From Alphaproteobacteria bacterium (GTDB lineage: Bacteria; Pseudomonadota; Alphaproteobacteria; Sphingomonadales; Emcibacteraceae), in NCBI GenBank assembly GCA_002749135.1, contig NVVY01000035.1, forward strand, positions 1 to 6,594: a stretch of DNA of 6,594 bases, read 5' to 3'. The position numbers were made by a program, and so were the translations under genes. Below the pieces are notes generated by a model. The model was not told where the DNA came from and ran no database searches. It saw nothing but the letters and a program-made list of their open reading frames with translations. Below, piece after piece: positions 1-6,435 of this stretch. How positions within the stretch are numbered: position 1 is the stretch's first letter; every line of letters starts with the position of its first letter.

Positions 1-1407
1 CCGGCCATAACGGATATTATAGCCAATGCTGTCATTGAATAGCACCGTATCCTGAGGCACCACACCGATCTGACGGCGCAGGCTTTGCTGGGTCACCTCG
101 CTGATGTCCTGACCGTCAATGAGTATGCGGCCCGATGCCACATCGTAAAAACGGAATAGAATCCGGGAAATGGTCGATTTTCCCGCCCCGCTGGCCCCGA
201 CAATAGCCGTTGTGGTGCCAGCAGGAACTTCAAATGAAATATCCTTCAGAATAGACCGGTCCGGCGTATAGTGAAAAGACACATTTTCAAAGGTAACCGT
301 CCCGCCCTTAATATCAAGATCAGAGGCATTCGGCCTGTCCATCACGTCGGATTCGGTCCGGATCATGGCAAACATTTTATCCATATCCACCAGAGACTGC
401 TTGATCTCACGGTAAACCATACCCAGAAAATTAAGCGGCATATAAATCTGGATCAGCAATGAATTGACCAGCACAAATTCGCCGATGGTAAAACGGCCAT
501 CAATCACCCCCTGCGCTGCCATGAGCAGGACAATCACCAAACCAATGGAAATGATAAAACTTTGCCCTACATTGAGCAACGCCAAGGATGTCTGGCTGCG
601 CACGGACGCTTTCTCATATTTAGCCAGCGCCACATCATAGCGCCGGGCCTCATGTTCCTCATTGGTGAAATATTTGACGGTTTCAAAATTAAGCAGGCTG
701 TCAATAGCCTTGGTATTGGCCTCTGTGTCCTGCTTGTTCATCTCCCGGCGGAATTTCAGCCGCCAGTCGGTAACTATGATGGTGTAAAAGATATAGCTCC
801 CCAGACAGACAAAGGTAACCAGCGCATAATAAACGCCAAATTTCGTCCAGAAAACAAAAGTTATCAGGAATATCTCAAGCAGAGTCGGCAGAATGTTGAA
901 CAGCATGAAGCGCAACAGAAAATCAATGCCCCGCGTGCCGCGCTCTATGACCCGGCTCAAGCCACCGGTCTTGCGCTCCATATGGAATTTTAACGACAGG
1001 GCATGCAGATGACGAAAAGTGCTGAGCGCCAGATTACGCAGGGCATTCTGGCCCACCTTGGCAAAAACCGCGTCCCTTATCTGACCAAAAAACAGACTCA
1101 AGATCCTGGCCAGACCATAAGCCAGAATGAAAGCCACCGGCACCGCCAGCGCGACCGAGGTCACATCCGGCTTGAATTCGGGGGACAATATATCAACCGC
1201 ATCCTTGAACAGGAACGGCACATAAATCCCGATCAGCTTGGCCGCAATAAGAAACGTCATCGCCAGAATGACCCGCAGCCTCAAATCCCACCGCCCTTTC
1301 ATCCAGACAAAGGGCAACAGGGTCTTTATAGTCTGCCAATGATTTTCATTGTCATTCGGTTCACTGTCATCCGATGATGAATGATGCGACGGCTTGTGAT
1401 GAGCCAC
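1..1407 (-). CDS. Atm1-type ABC half-transporter (ATP-binding/permease), C-terminal part outside window
   Basis: Inner-membrane exporter subunit that would act as a homodimer; the Atm1/ABCB7 family exports glutathione-linked sulfur or metal-thiol compounds and is tied to Fe-S and heavy-metal homeostasis. The 469 residues seen cover a six-helix transmembrane domain (about 40-345) and the first part of the nucleotide-binding domain: Walker A GASGAGKST at 404-412 and Q-loop Gln452. The ABC signature and Walker B lie beyond the window; family members are about 600 residues. Atm1 hallmarks are visible: RGTRGI (157-161 region), FETVKYF (241-247) and PLNFLG (324-329). From memory of the Novosphingobium Atm1 structure, its glutathione contacts Arg206, Arg210, Asn269, Gln272 and Gly319 match Arg216, Arg220, Asn279, Gln282 and Gly329 here, all at a constant offset of 10. 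The start is GTG at 1407: an AGGG lies 7 bases upstream, an in-frame stop lies 8 codons upstream, and the next Met is residue 36. The N-terminal tail is rich in His and acidic residues. Confidence 0.93.
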   Translation of the reverse strand, partial: MAHHKPSHHSSSDDSEPNDNENHWQTIKTLLPFVWMKGRWDLRLRVILAMTFLIAAKLIGIYVPFLFKDAVDILSPEFKPDVTSVALAVPVAFILAYGLARILSLFFGQIRDAVFAKVGQNALRNLALSTFRHLHALSLKFHMERKTGGLSRVIERGTRGIDFLLRFMLFNILPTLLEIFLITFVFWTKFGVYYALVTFVCLGSYIFYTIIVTDWRLKFRREMNKQDTEANTKAIDSLLNFETVKYFTNEEHEARRYDVALAKYEKASVRSQTSLALLNVGQSFIISIGLVIVLLMAAQGVIDGRFTIGEFVLVNSLLIQIYMPLNFLGMVYREIKQSLVDMDKMFAMIRTESDVMDRPNASDLDIKGGTVTFENVSFHYTPDRSILKDISFEVPAGTTTAIVGASGAGKSTISRILFRFYDVASGRILIDGQDISEVTQQSLRRQIGVVPQDTVLFNDSIGYNIRYGR

Positions 1408-1441
1408 AATTTTTCCCTGTCTGTTTTTTTATCTGCTTAAA

Positions 1442-1470
1442 ACTATACTGAATATGGGATTTATTTACAG
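1442..1470 (-). promoter_or_regulatory. Candidate promoter of the Atm1-type ABC gene
   Basis: Read on the minus strand, a TATAGT -10 element (1447-1442, five of six to consensus) lies 17 bases downstream of a weak -35, CTGTAA (1470-1465). This would start transcription near 1435 and give a leader of roughly 28 bases containing the AGGG ribosome-binding site. The -35 match is poor, so the call rests mainly on the -10 and the geometry. Confidence 0.35.
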
Positions 1471-1493
1471 TATTTTAAGGCTCCGGTCATAAT
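1464..1493 (+). promoter_or_regulatory. Candidate promoter of the small gene at 1502
   Basis: TTTACA (1464-1469, five of six to TTGACA) is followed after 18 bases by CATAAT (1488-1493, five of six to TATAAT). Transcription would begin around 1500-1502, at or next to the ATG at 1502, so the mRNA could be leaderless. No usable ribosome-binding site lies close to that ATG, which fits. The -35 overlaps the proposed -35 of the divergent ABC gene. Confidence 0.42.
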
Positions 1494-1501
1494 ATTTCCC
1501 C

Positions 1502-1990
1502 ATGCAAGTGTCCCTTCAATCGGAAACCATCAGGCCCGTGAAACAAAAAACTGAAAATCTGTCACAGGATATTGATCAAATTCTGTCTCATATGACCGCA
1601 CGGATAACAGAATCAGACATTGCTTTCCCCATAAATTTTACCTTCATATGGCACAATATAACCTTCACCGCCAAGGTCACCTCGGTGATAGGCCGGGATG
1701 ATTATTTCGCCCTGACGCTGACGGCGAACCTGGGTTACCTGCCCTTCAGTGCAGAGGATGCAGCCCGCCGAAAAAACTTGTTGGAACGTTTTGCCCAGCA
1801 TTTTATTACAGGGAAATATGTCCTGTTGCCCAACAGCCGGATAGAGCGGACATTAACGACTGATTTTACCGGACCGGTCAATGCCCGGCGGCTTATGGAT
1901 GTGATTACATTTACCCTGCTGGACCAGCATACTGATCTAAAATCTGCTTATTTCTCAATAACCGGTGCCGTGGGCAACACAAATTTCTGA
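1502..1990 (+). CDS. Small soluble protein of unknown function (162 aa)
   Basis: I do not recognise this protein. It has no signal peptide, membrane segment, cysteine or metal-binding motif. An N-terminal helical stretch (about 14-38) precedes a run of probable beta strands (44-60, 67-80), a charged helix (84-103), another strand region (105-120) and a helix (126-142), ending in a short strand. This alpha/beta order loosely recalls the YbjN/secretion-chaperone-like fold, but that is only a guess from pattern. The ATG at 1502 has no Shine-Dalgarno at normal spacing; a promoter-like pair ends 8 bases upstream, so translation may be leaderless. The last 13 codons plus stop overlap the convergent LysM gene. 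The continuous 162-codon frame, the promoter in front and the amphipathic composition support a real gene. No competing frame explains 1502-1947. Confidence 0.75.
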   Translation: MQVSLQSETIRPVKQKTENLSQDIDQILSHMTARITESDIAFPINFTFIWHNITFTAKVTSVIGRDDYFALTLTANLGYLPFSAEDAARRKNLLERFAQHFITGKYVLLPNSRIERTLTTDFTGPVNARRLMDVITFTLLDQHTDLKSAYFSITGAVGNTNF

Positions 1991-3039
1991 CCCGGATAAA
2001 TCAGGTCAGGGTCTTTGATCAGGCTCTTATTGGCCCCGAAAATAAGTGTATAATGAAATCCTGACCCGTATAGCCGACGCGCGATATGCCACAGGCTGTT
2101 GCCAGGACGGACAATAACTTCACCTTTGGCTTTACTAACATCAATATCTTTGCCGCGACTGAAAGGCTGTTCAATACGCACCTCCACATCATCGCCTTCC
2201 AGCAATTGGTCAATGCGAATGATATGCTCCTTGGTATCCAGTTCCCGATTGAAGGAATGCGACCAGATGCCATTGTCATCCGCCATTACCTCAGCCAGAT
2301 ACGCATTATCCAGATATATTCTCACCCGGGCATTTTTCGACGCCGTACCAGAGATAATCGCATTTGACCCCGCATCATAATCAAGGCTGTCCAGTGACAG
2401 CCCCTTGGCCAGTTCGGAGAAATTCACCAGCCGGGGTTTCTGCAGAACCCGTGTGGGCCCGCCGCCATTGCGCGGGCTTAAAATGGCAATTACACCGTTT
2501 GTTTCATCTTCGTTAAAGCGTTTCTCATCCCGGTTCGGCACGGCCACAATGACCACATCGCTGGAAAAAACCTCAAACTTGCCGGGCATGGTGGACTTCA
2601 GGCTAAGCTCCGTTGGGCCGCTGGGCAGGGGGTCATCATATAACAACACCCATTCCCCGTTCCGGTCCGCCACGGCAGAGCCGATAACCTTGTTGCGGGC
2701 ATAGATATATATATCACTGTTCGGTTCCGCCCGCCCGGCGATGACCCCGGTGCCATTTCGGCTGATCCGCACAATATCAAAACTTGGCAAGATGGATGTC
2801 GCCGGGGCCTCATCCTCGGCAGGGTCCGGCGCGCTCACATCGGTAGTGGTTTTTTCTATAATTTTTTCAGGCGGGGGGGCGGACGTAAAAAAATCATTGG
2901 CCCCGTCTTCGGCAAAAAACAATATCCAGATAACCGCCGTAACAGCCACCAGCACCAGTGTTGTAATGCTCACCTTCAAGGCCCAATCCGAGCCGTTTTT
3001 TTCCCTTTTTGCCGGGGGTTTTACATGCTGCTCTGTCAA
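1948..3039 (-). CDS. Inner-membrane-anchored LysM protein with two Ig-like repeats
   Basis: A probable envelope protein that binds peptidoglycan from an inner-membrane anchor. Residues 1-19 are a short basic cytoplasmic tail and 20-43 form one hydrophobic segment with no signal-peptidase site, so the rest faces the periplasm. Residues 44-84 are a Pro/Glu/Ala-rich linker. Two related Ig-like domains follow (about 86-168 and 216-292), each with a pattern like VIAG-x-A, then IYIY or RIYL, then AD-x-NG-x-W. A single LysM domain (307-356) closes the protein, with typical VRPGNSLWHIARRLYG at its start and PDLIYPGQKFVLP at its end. LysM binds GlcNAc-containing glycan. The start is TTG at 3039: TAG lies directly upstream in frame, GGTG ends 5 bases before it, and no ATG occurs before residue 151, which would lose the anchor. 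The gene overlaps the small gene at 1502 by 43 bases, tail to tail. Its precise role is unknown. Confidence 0.88.
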   Translation of the reverse strand: MTEQHVKPPAKREKNGSDWALKVSITTLVLVAVTAVIWILFFAEDGANDFFTSAPPPEKIIEKTTTDVSAPDPAEDEAPATSILPSFDIVRISRNGTGVIAGRAEPNSDIYIYARNKVIGSAVADRNGEWVLLYDDPLPSGPTELSLKSTMPGKFEVFSSDVVIVAVPNRDEKRFNEDETNGVIAILSPRNGGGPTRVLQKPRLVNFSELAKGLSLDSLDYDAGSNAIISGTASKNARVRIYLDNAYLAEVMADDNGIWSHSFNRELDTKEHIIRIDQLLEGDDVEVRIEQPFSRGKDIDVSKAKGEVIVRPGNSLWHIARRLYGSGFHYTLIFGANKSLIKDPDLIYPGQKFVLPTAPVIEK

Positions 3040-3144
3040 CTACTCACCAAATCCATTCAAAAAAACGCACAGGTTATATACTGCAAACCACAGGGAATGT
3101 CAGCATCATTTTATTTTCGGGCCGGCGTCATAATATTTTTTTAA

Positions 3145-3170
3145 CATGGTTGCCATATTATAATACCATG
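3145..3170. repeat. Inverted repeat around an AT palindrome in the LysM/LOG divergent region
   Basis: CATGGT (3145-3150) and ACCATG (3165-3170) form six-base inverted arms separated by 14 bases. Inside lies the perfect ten-base palindrome TATTATAATA (3156-3165), which contains a TATAAT on each strand. It could be a shared -10 region or an operator for both divergent genes, but no regulator can be named from the sequence. Confidence 0.35.
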
Positions 3171-3191
3171 GATAGAGTGAAAAATTGTCAA
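3163..3191 (-). promoter_or_regulatory. Candidate promoter of the LysM gene
   Basis: On the minus strand, a perfect TTGACA (3191-3186) is followed at 17 bases by the poor -10 TGGTAT (3168-3163). A better -10-like TATTAT (3165-3160) lies at 20 bases, which is longer than usual. Either would give a leader of roughly 115-120 bases before the TTG start. The strength of the -35 is the main support. Confidence 0.3.
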
Positions 3192-3241
3192 AACTGTGAC
3201 CGTAAAAGGTTGAATTTGGAAATCAGGATAAATATCTTCCC

Positions 3242-3826
3242 ATGGCACATATAAATTCCATTTGCGTATATTGCGGGTCCCGGTCAGGCCGCAATGGTCG
3301 TTTCAAAATCATGGCTCAGGATTTCGGCGGCCTGCTTGCCCAGAATAATATCCGCCTTATATACGGCGGCGGCAATATCGGCCTGATGGGGATTATTGCC
3401 AACCGGGTTATGAAACAGGGCGGCAAGGTCACCGGCATTATCCCGCGCCATCTTGATGAGGCAGAGGGCGGCTGGAAAGAGGCCACGGATTTTTTCGTGG
3501 TCGATAATATGCATGACCGCAAGCGGATGATGTTTGACCATTCGGATGCCTTCGTTGCCCTGCCCGGCAGCATTGGCACCCTGGATGAGCTTATCGAAGT
3601 TATTACCTGGCGTCAGCTTGGCCTCCATAACAAGCCGATTGTTATCGTCAATATTGATGATTACTGGCAACCTTTGTTTGCCCTGATTGATAATTTTATC
3701 GCCGAAGAATTTACCGCGCCCGAAACCCGTGACCTGTTTCATGTGGTACCGGCGGCGCAAGATGTCATCCCGTTGCTGAAATCCCTGCCGGAAATCCCGT
3801 TGATCACAAAAAACACCCTGATTTAG
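3242..3826 (+). CDS. LOG-family nucleoside 5'-monophosphate phosphoribohydrolase (TIGR00730-type)
   Basis: Cytosolic Rossmann-fold enzyme of the LOG family, often mislabelled lysine decarboxylase. Members remove ribose 5-phosphate from purine or cytokinin nucleotides (for example AMP to adenine). The 194-residue length is typical. Visible motifs are the N-terminal SICVYCGSR (6-14), YGGGNIGLMG (41-50), MHDRK (90-94) and the signature region 108-116. Arg93, Lys94 and Glu116 fit the family's catalytic and phosphate-binding residues. The signature reads PGSIGTLDE, where the consensus is PGGxGTxxE, so the second Gly is Ser110. The ATG at 3242 gives the expected N-terminus, but the only Shine-Dalgarno-like AGGA lies 13 bases upstream, which is long. 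It is followed by icd on the same strand after 125 bases; whether they share a transcript is unclear. The physiological substrate cannot be told from sequence. Confidence 0.92.
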   Translation: MAHINSICVYCGSRSGRNGRFKIMAQDFGGLLAQNNIRLIYGGGNIGLMGIIANRVMKQGGKVTGIIPRHLDEAEGGWKEATDFFVVDNMHDRKRMMFDHSDAFVALPGSIGTLDELIEVITWRQLGLHNKPIVIVNIDDYWQPLFALIDNFIAEEFTAPETRDLFHVVPAAQDVIPLLKSLPEIPLITKNTLI

Positions 3827-3951
3827 GCATTTTCTTTCGTTTCTGCCCTTCACATAGCAAGCCAGCAATGATAGCTTGCGCCCAAGAATGAAGATATTCA
3901 GAATCCCCAATGGCCCCACATGCGGTGCCCCTATAATTTAAAAGGTTCATT

Positions 3952-5166
3952 ATGGCTAAAATCAAAGTAGAAAATCCTGTTGTCGAACTGGACGGCGATG
4001 AAATGACACGTATCATATGGGCATGGATCAAGGACAAGCTGATCCATCCTTATCTTGATATTGATCTGAAATATTATGATCTGAGCGTGGAAAAGCGTGA
4101 TGAAACCGATGACCAGATCACCATTGATGCGGCCAATGCCATCATTAAATATGGTGTCGGCGTTAAATGCGCGACCATCACACCGGACGAACAGCGGGTT
4201 GAGGAATTTAACCTGAAACAAATGTGGCGCTCGCCCAATGGCACCATCCGGAATATTCTGGGCGGCACCGTTTTTCGCGAACCGATCATCTGTTCCAATG
4301 TGCCGCGCCTAGTGCCCGGCTGGACCCATCCCATCGTCATTGGTCGTCATGCCTTCGGTGATCAATATCGGGCCACAGACTTTCTGGTGCCGGGGGCCGG
4401 AAAGCTGACCCTGAAATTTGAGCCGGAAGACGGCGGCGAGGTGATTGAGCGGGAAGTATTTGAATTTCCGGGTGCCGGCGTGGCCATGGCCATGTATAAC
4501 CTTGATGCGAGCATCCGGGATTTCGCCCGCGCCTGTATGAATTATGGGTTGAGCCGGAAATGGCCGGTGTACCTCAGCACCAAGAACACTATTCTGAAAG
4601 CCTATGACGGGCGGTTCAAGGACCTGTTCGAGGAAATTTTTAATGCCGAATTCGCCGACAAGTTCGCCGCCGCCGGTATCACATACGAACATCGCCTGAT
4701 TGATGACATGGTGGCCTGCGCCATGAAATGGAACGGGGAATTTGTCTGGGCCTGTAAAAACTATGACGGGGACGTACAGTCCGACACCGTGGCACAGGGT
4801 TTTGGCTCCTTAGGGTTGATGAAATCCATCCTGATGACCCCCGACGGCGATATTGTTGAATCAGAAGCCGCCCATGGCACCGTGACCCGCCATTACCGCA
4901 TGCATCAACAGGGCAAGGAAACCTCCACCAACCCCATCGCCTCCATCTTTGCCTGGACCGGCGGGCTGACCCACCGTGCCAAGCTGGACGGCAATGTGGC
5001 ACTGAAGGAATTTTCCGAAACATTGGAGCGGGTTTGTGTTGAAACCGTCGAGGAAGGCTATATGACCAAGGATCTGGCTCTGTTGGTTGGCCCGGATCAA
5101 GCGTGGTTGACGTCAAAACAATTCTTCGACAAGATTGACGAGAATTTGCAAAAAGCCATGGCGTAA
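3952..5166 (+). CDS. icd: NADP-dependent isocitrate dehydrogenase (type II, eukaryotic-like)
   Basis: Cytosolic TCA-cycle enzyme, homodimeric in its family, converting isocitrate to 2-oxoglutarate and CO2 with Mg2+ or Mn2+ and making NADPH. The complete 404 residues align almost without gaps to human IDH1/IDH2. Substrate residues are SPNGTIRN (94-101), Arg109, Arg132 in [15 protein letters not shown], and Tyr139. Catalytic Lys211 sits in [16 protein letters not shown]. The metal-binding aspartates are Asp251 in RLIDDMVA and Asp274/Asp278 in [18 protein letters not shown] (about 309-316) carries the Arg-His pair that selects NADP over NAD. This differs from the E. coli-type enzyme controlled by AceK phosphorylation. 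The ATG at 3952 has a good AAAAGG ending 6 bases upstream. A strong intrinsic terminator follows the stop by 18 bases. I see no missing residue or frameshift. Confidence 0.98.
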   Translation: MAKIKVENPVVELDGDEMTRIIWAWIKDKLIHPYLDIDLKYYDLSVEKRDETDDQITIDAANAIIKYGVGVKCATITPDEQRVEEFNLKQMWRSPNGTIRNILGGTVFREPIICSNVPRLVPGWTHPIVIGRHAFGDQYRATDFLVPGAGKLTLKFEPEDGGEVIEREVFEFPGAGVAMAMYNLDASIRDFARACMNYGLSRKWPVYLSTKNTILKAYDGRFKDLFEEIFNAEFADKFAAAGITYEHRLIDDMVACAMKWNGEFVWACKNYDGDVQSDTVAQGFGSLGLMKSILMTPDGDIVESEAAHGTVTRHYRMHQQGKETSTNPIASIFAWTGGLTHRAKLDGNVALKEFSETLERVCVETVEEGYMTKDLALLVGPDQAWLTSKQFFDKIDENLQKAMA

Positions 5167-5168
5167 CG

Positions 5169-5213
5169 ATCCCGCAATCTATTTAATCCCGCAGTCATTA
5201 TTGATTGCGGGAT
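5169..5213 (+). repeat. Duplicated terminator arm giving two alternative hairpins
   Basis: The 11-mer ATCCCGCAATC (5169-5179) is nearly repeated as ATCCCGCAGTC (5186-5196). Both can pair with the single downstream arm GATTGCGGGAT (5203-5213). The outer pairing is perfect over 11 bases but has a 23-base loop; the inner has one wobble and a six-base loop. They exclude each other. The inner one should dominate. Confidence 0.8.
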
Positions 5214-5218
5214 TTTTT
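5185..5218 (+). terminator. Intrinsic terminator of icd
   Basis: A 12-base-pair GC-rich stem with one G-T wobble (5185-5196 with 5203-5214) and a six-base loop (ATTATT, 5197-5202) runs into six T residues (5213-5218). It lies 18 bases after the icd stop. On the opposite strand the hairpin lies just past the channel gene's stop but is followed by AAAT rather than a T-run, so it should end transcription mainly in the plus direction. Confidence 0.92.
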
Positions 5219-5222
5219 ATGT

Positions 5223-6419
5223 CTAATCGGATAATATTTCTTCCGGGCCACAGGCCTGACCAAAGTCCTTATGGGGAATGTTTGTATAGGCTTCCTCTAT
5301 CCGTTCCCGCAAGGCGGGGTTTTCATCCATTAAATGATGAAATTCCCGCGCGTCCAGAATAAAAAAATGGCATTTTGATTCTGCCATATAGCTGGCGGAA
5401 TAATTTGATTTTTCCATAAGCGACTTTGCCCCGAAAAACCCGCCTTCTTTCAGAATTATTTTTCCAGTCCGGTCCTTTCGCGCCACTTCACCGGACACAA
5501 TCAGATACATTTTGTCGGCCAGATGTCCTTTCACCGCAATAAGGCTGCCCTTTTCCACGACACTGGAGCGTAAATATTTGGCTATGGTCCGAATCAGATT
5601 TGCATCCAGCCCGTTAAACAGGGGTACATTGGCCACCAGCCCCCAACGGATAACAAAATCCCGCTGGTGAATTTCATTGGCAAAGCCGGACGCAATGATC
5701 CCGATGGGCAGGGCATACATGCCAACCCCGAAGATCATCACCACCCCGCCAAAAAACCGTCCGGCCCAGGTGATCGGCACCATATCGCCGTAGCCCACCG
5801 TGGTCAGGGTCGCCAGCGCCCACCATAGGGCATGGGGAATGGTGCCAAAGGCTTCCGGCTGCACATTTCGTTCCAGATAATACATGATAGTAGCGGCAAA
5901 GGACGACAAGCCCAGCATGATGATCAATGTCGCCATCAAGGCGCGCCGTTCCGCATATAACACATTACCCAGAGAGGCCAGCGCCGGCGAATAACGCATT
6001 AGCTTGAACAGACGCAGAAGCCGGAAGATACGCAGAAGCCGCAGGTCAATCCCAAAGACAAATAACAATGACGGCGCAATGGCCAGAAAATCAATCACCA
6101 TCAACGGCGAGGTAACGAAATGCAGGCGGAAATGCCCCTTGCCCTTTTCATCAGGGTCAGGCCGATATTCCACGCAAACCCAAACCCGTAACAAATATTC
6201 CATACTGAATATCAACAGAGAAAATATCTCGAATACCATAAATTCGAGGCGATATTGCTGGATAATATCCGGCACCGTTTCAAGGGAAACAGCCACCACG
6301 TTCAAAATGATCAGCCCGACCATAAAGCCATCAAACAGACCCGCCGTCCGATTACCGCTGAGGCCCATTTCAATGACCTCGAATATTTTGCGACGTACTG
6401 TTGGTCTGTCCTGTTTCAC
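5223..6419 (-). CDS. Voltage-gated-type potassium channel with degenerate cyclic-nucleotide-binding domain
   Basis: Inner-membrane tetrameric K+ channel subunit of the six-helix type, related to MloK1 of Mesorhizobium. Membrane segments are S1 28-46, S2 60-82, S3 103-121, S4 125-143, S5 158-182 and S6 221-247. S4 carries a charge at every third position: Arg127, 130, 133, 136, Lys139 and Arg142, as in voltage sensors. The filter TTVGYGD (206-212) marks K+ selectivity. A cyclic-nucleotide-binding-like domain spans about 266-380, with the beta-roll visible at 290-325. Its phosphate-binding cassette reads FGAKSL then NYSAS (329-343), so the usual Glu and Arg are Ala331 and Tyr340, and canonical cAMP/cGMP binding is doubtful. 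The start is GTG at 6419 with AGGG 8 bases upstream; Met18 is a less likely alternative. The gene begins 16 bases after alaS ends, so the two are probably co-transcribed. Confidence 0.93.
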   Translation of the reverse strand: MKQDRPTVRRKIFEVIEMGLSGNRTAGLFDGFMVGLIILNVVAVSLETVPDIIQQYRLEFMVFEIFSLLIFSMEYLLRVWVCVEYRPDPDEKGKGHFRLHFVTSPLMVIDFLAIAPSLLFVFGIDLRLLRIFRLLRLFKLMRYSPALASLGNVLYAERRALMATLIIMLGLSSFAATIMYYLERNVQPEAFGTIPHALWWALATLTTVGYGDMVPITWAGRFFGGVVMIFGVGMYALPIGIIASGFANEIHQRDFVIRWGLVANVPLFNGLDANLIRTIAKYLRSSVVEKGSLIAVKGHLADKMYLIVSGEVARKDRTGKIILKEGGFFGAKSLMEKSNYSASYMAESKCHFFILDAREFHHLMDENPALRERIEEAYTNIPHKDFGQACGPEEILSD

Positions 6420-6435
6420 GACGTTATCCCTATGG

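Noticed and set aside
562..993. Plus-strand open frame of 143 codons, and another at 1003-1377
   Set aside because: Both lie antisense to the ABC transporter, whose minus-strand frame shows clear family motifs throughout; their translations look like low-complexity shadows.
3857..3879. GCAAGC/GCTTGC hairpin after the LOG gene as a terminator
   Set aside because: Only six base pairs with an 11-base loop and no T-run after it; too weak to call.
3901..3905. GAATC (GANTC, CcrM methylation site) upstream of icd as a cell-cycle control signal
   Set aside because: A single five-base site is expected by chance, and no CtrA-type TTAA-N7-TTAA box accompanies it.
3284..3919. Minus-strand open frame of 211 codons across the LOG gene
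   Set aside because: It is antisense to a well-supported enzyme with family motifs in order, and its translation resembles no known protein.
3932..3937. Perfect TATAAT just upstream of icd as its -10 element
   Set aside because: It would start transcription within or beside the ribosome-binding site at 3940-3945, and no -35-like hexamer lies 16-18 bases upstream. The match may be chance in AT-rich sequence.
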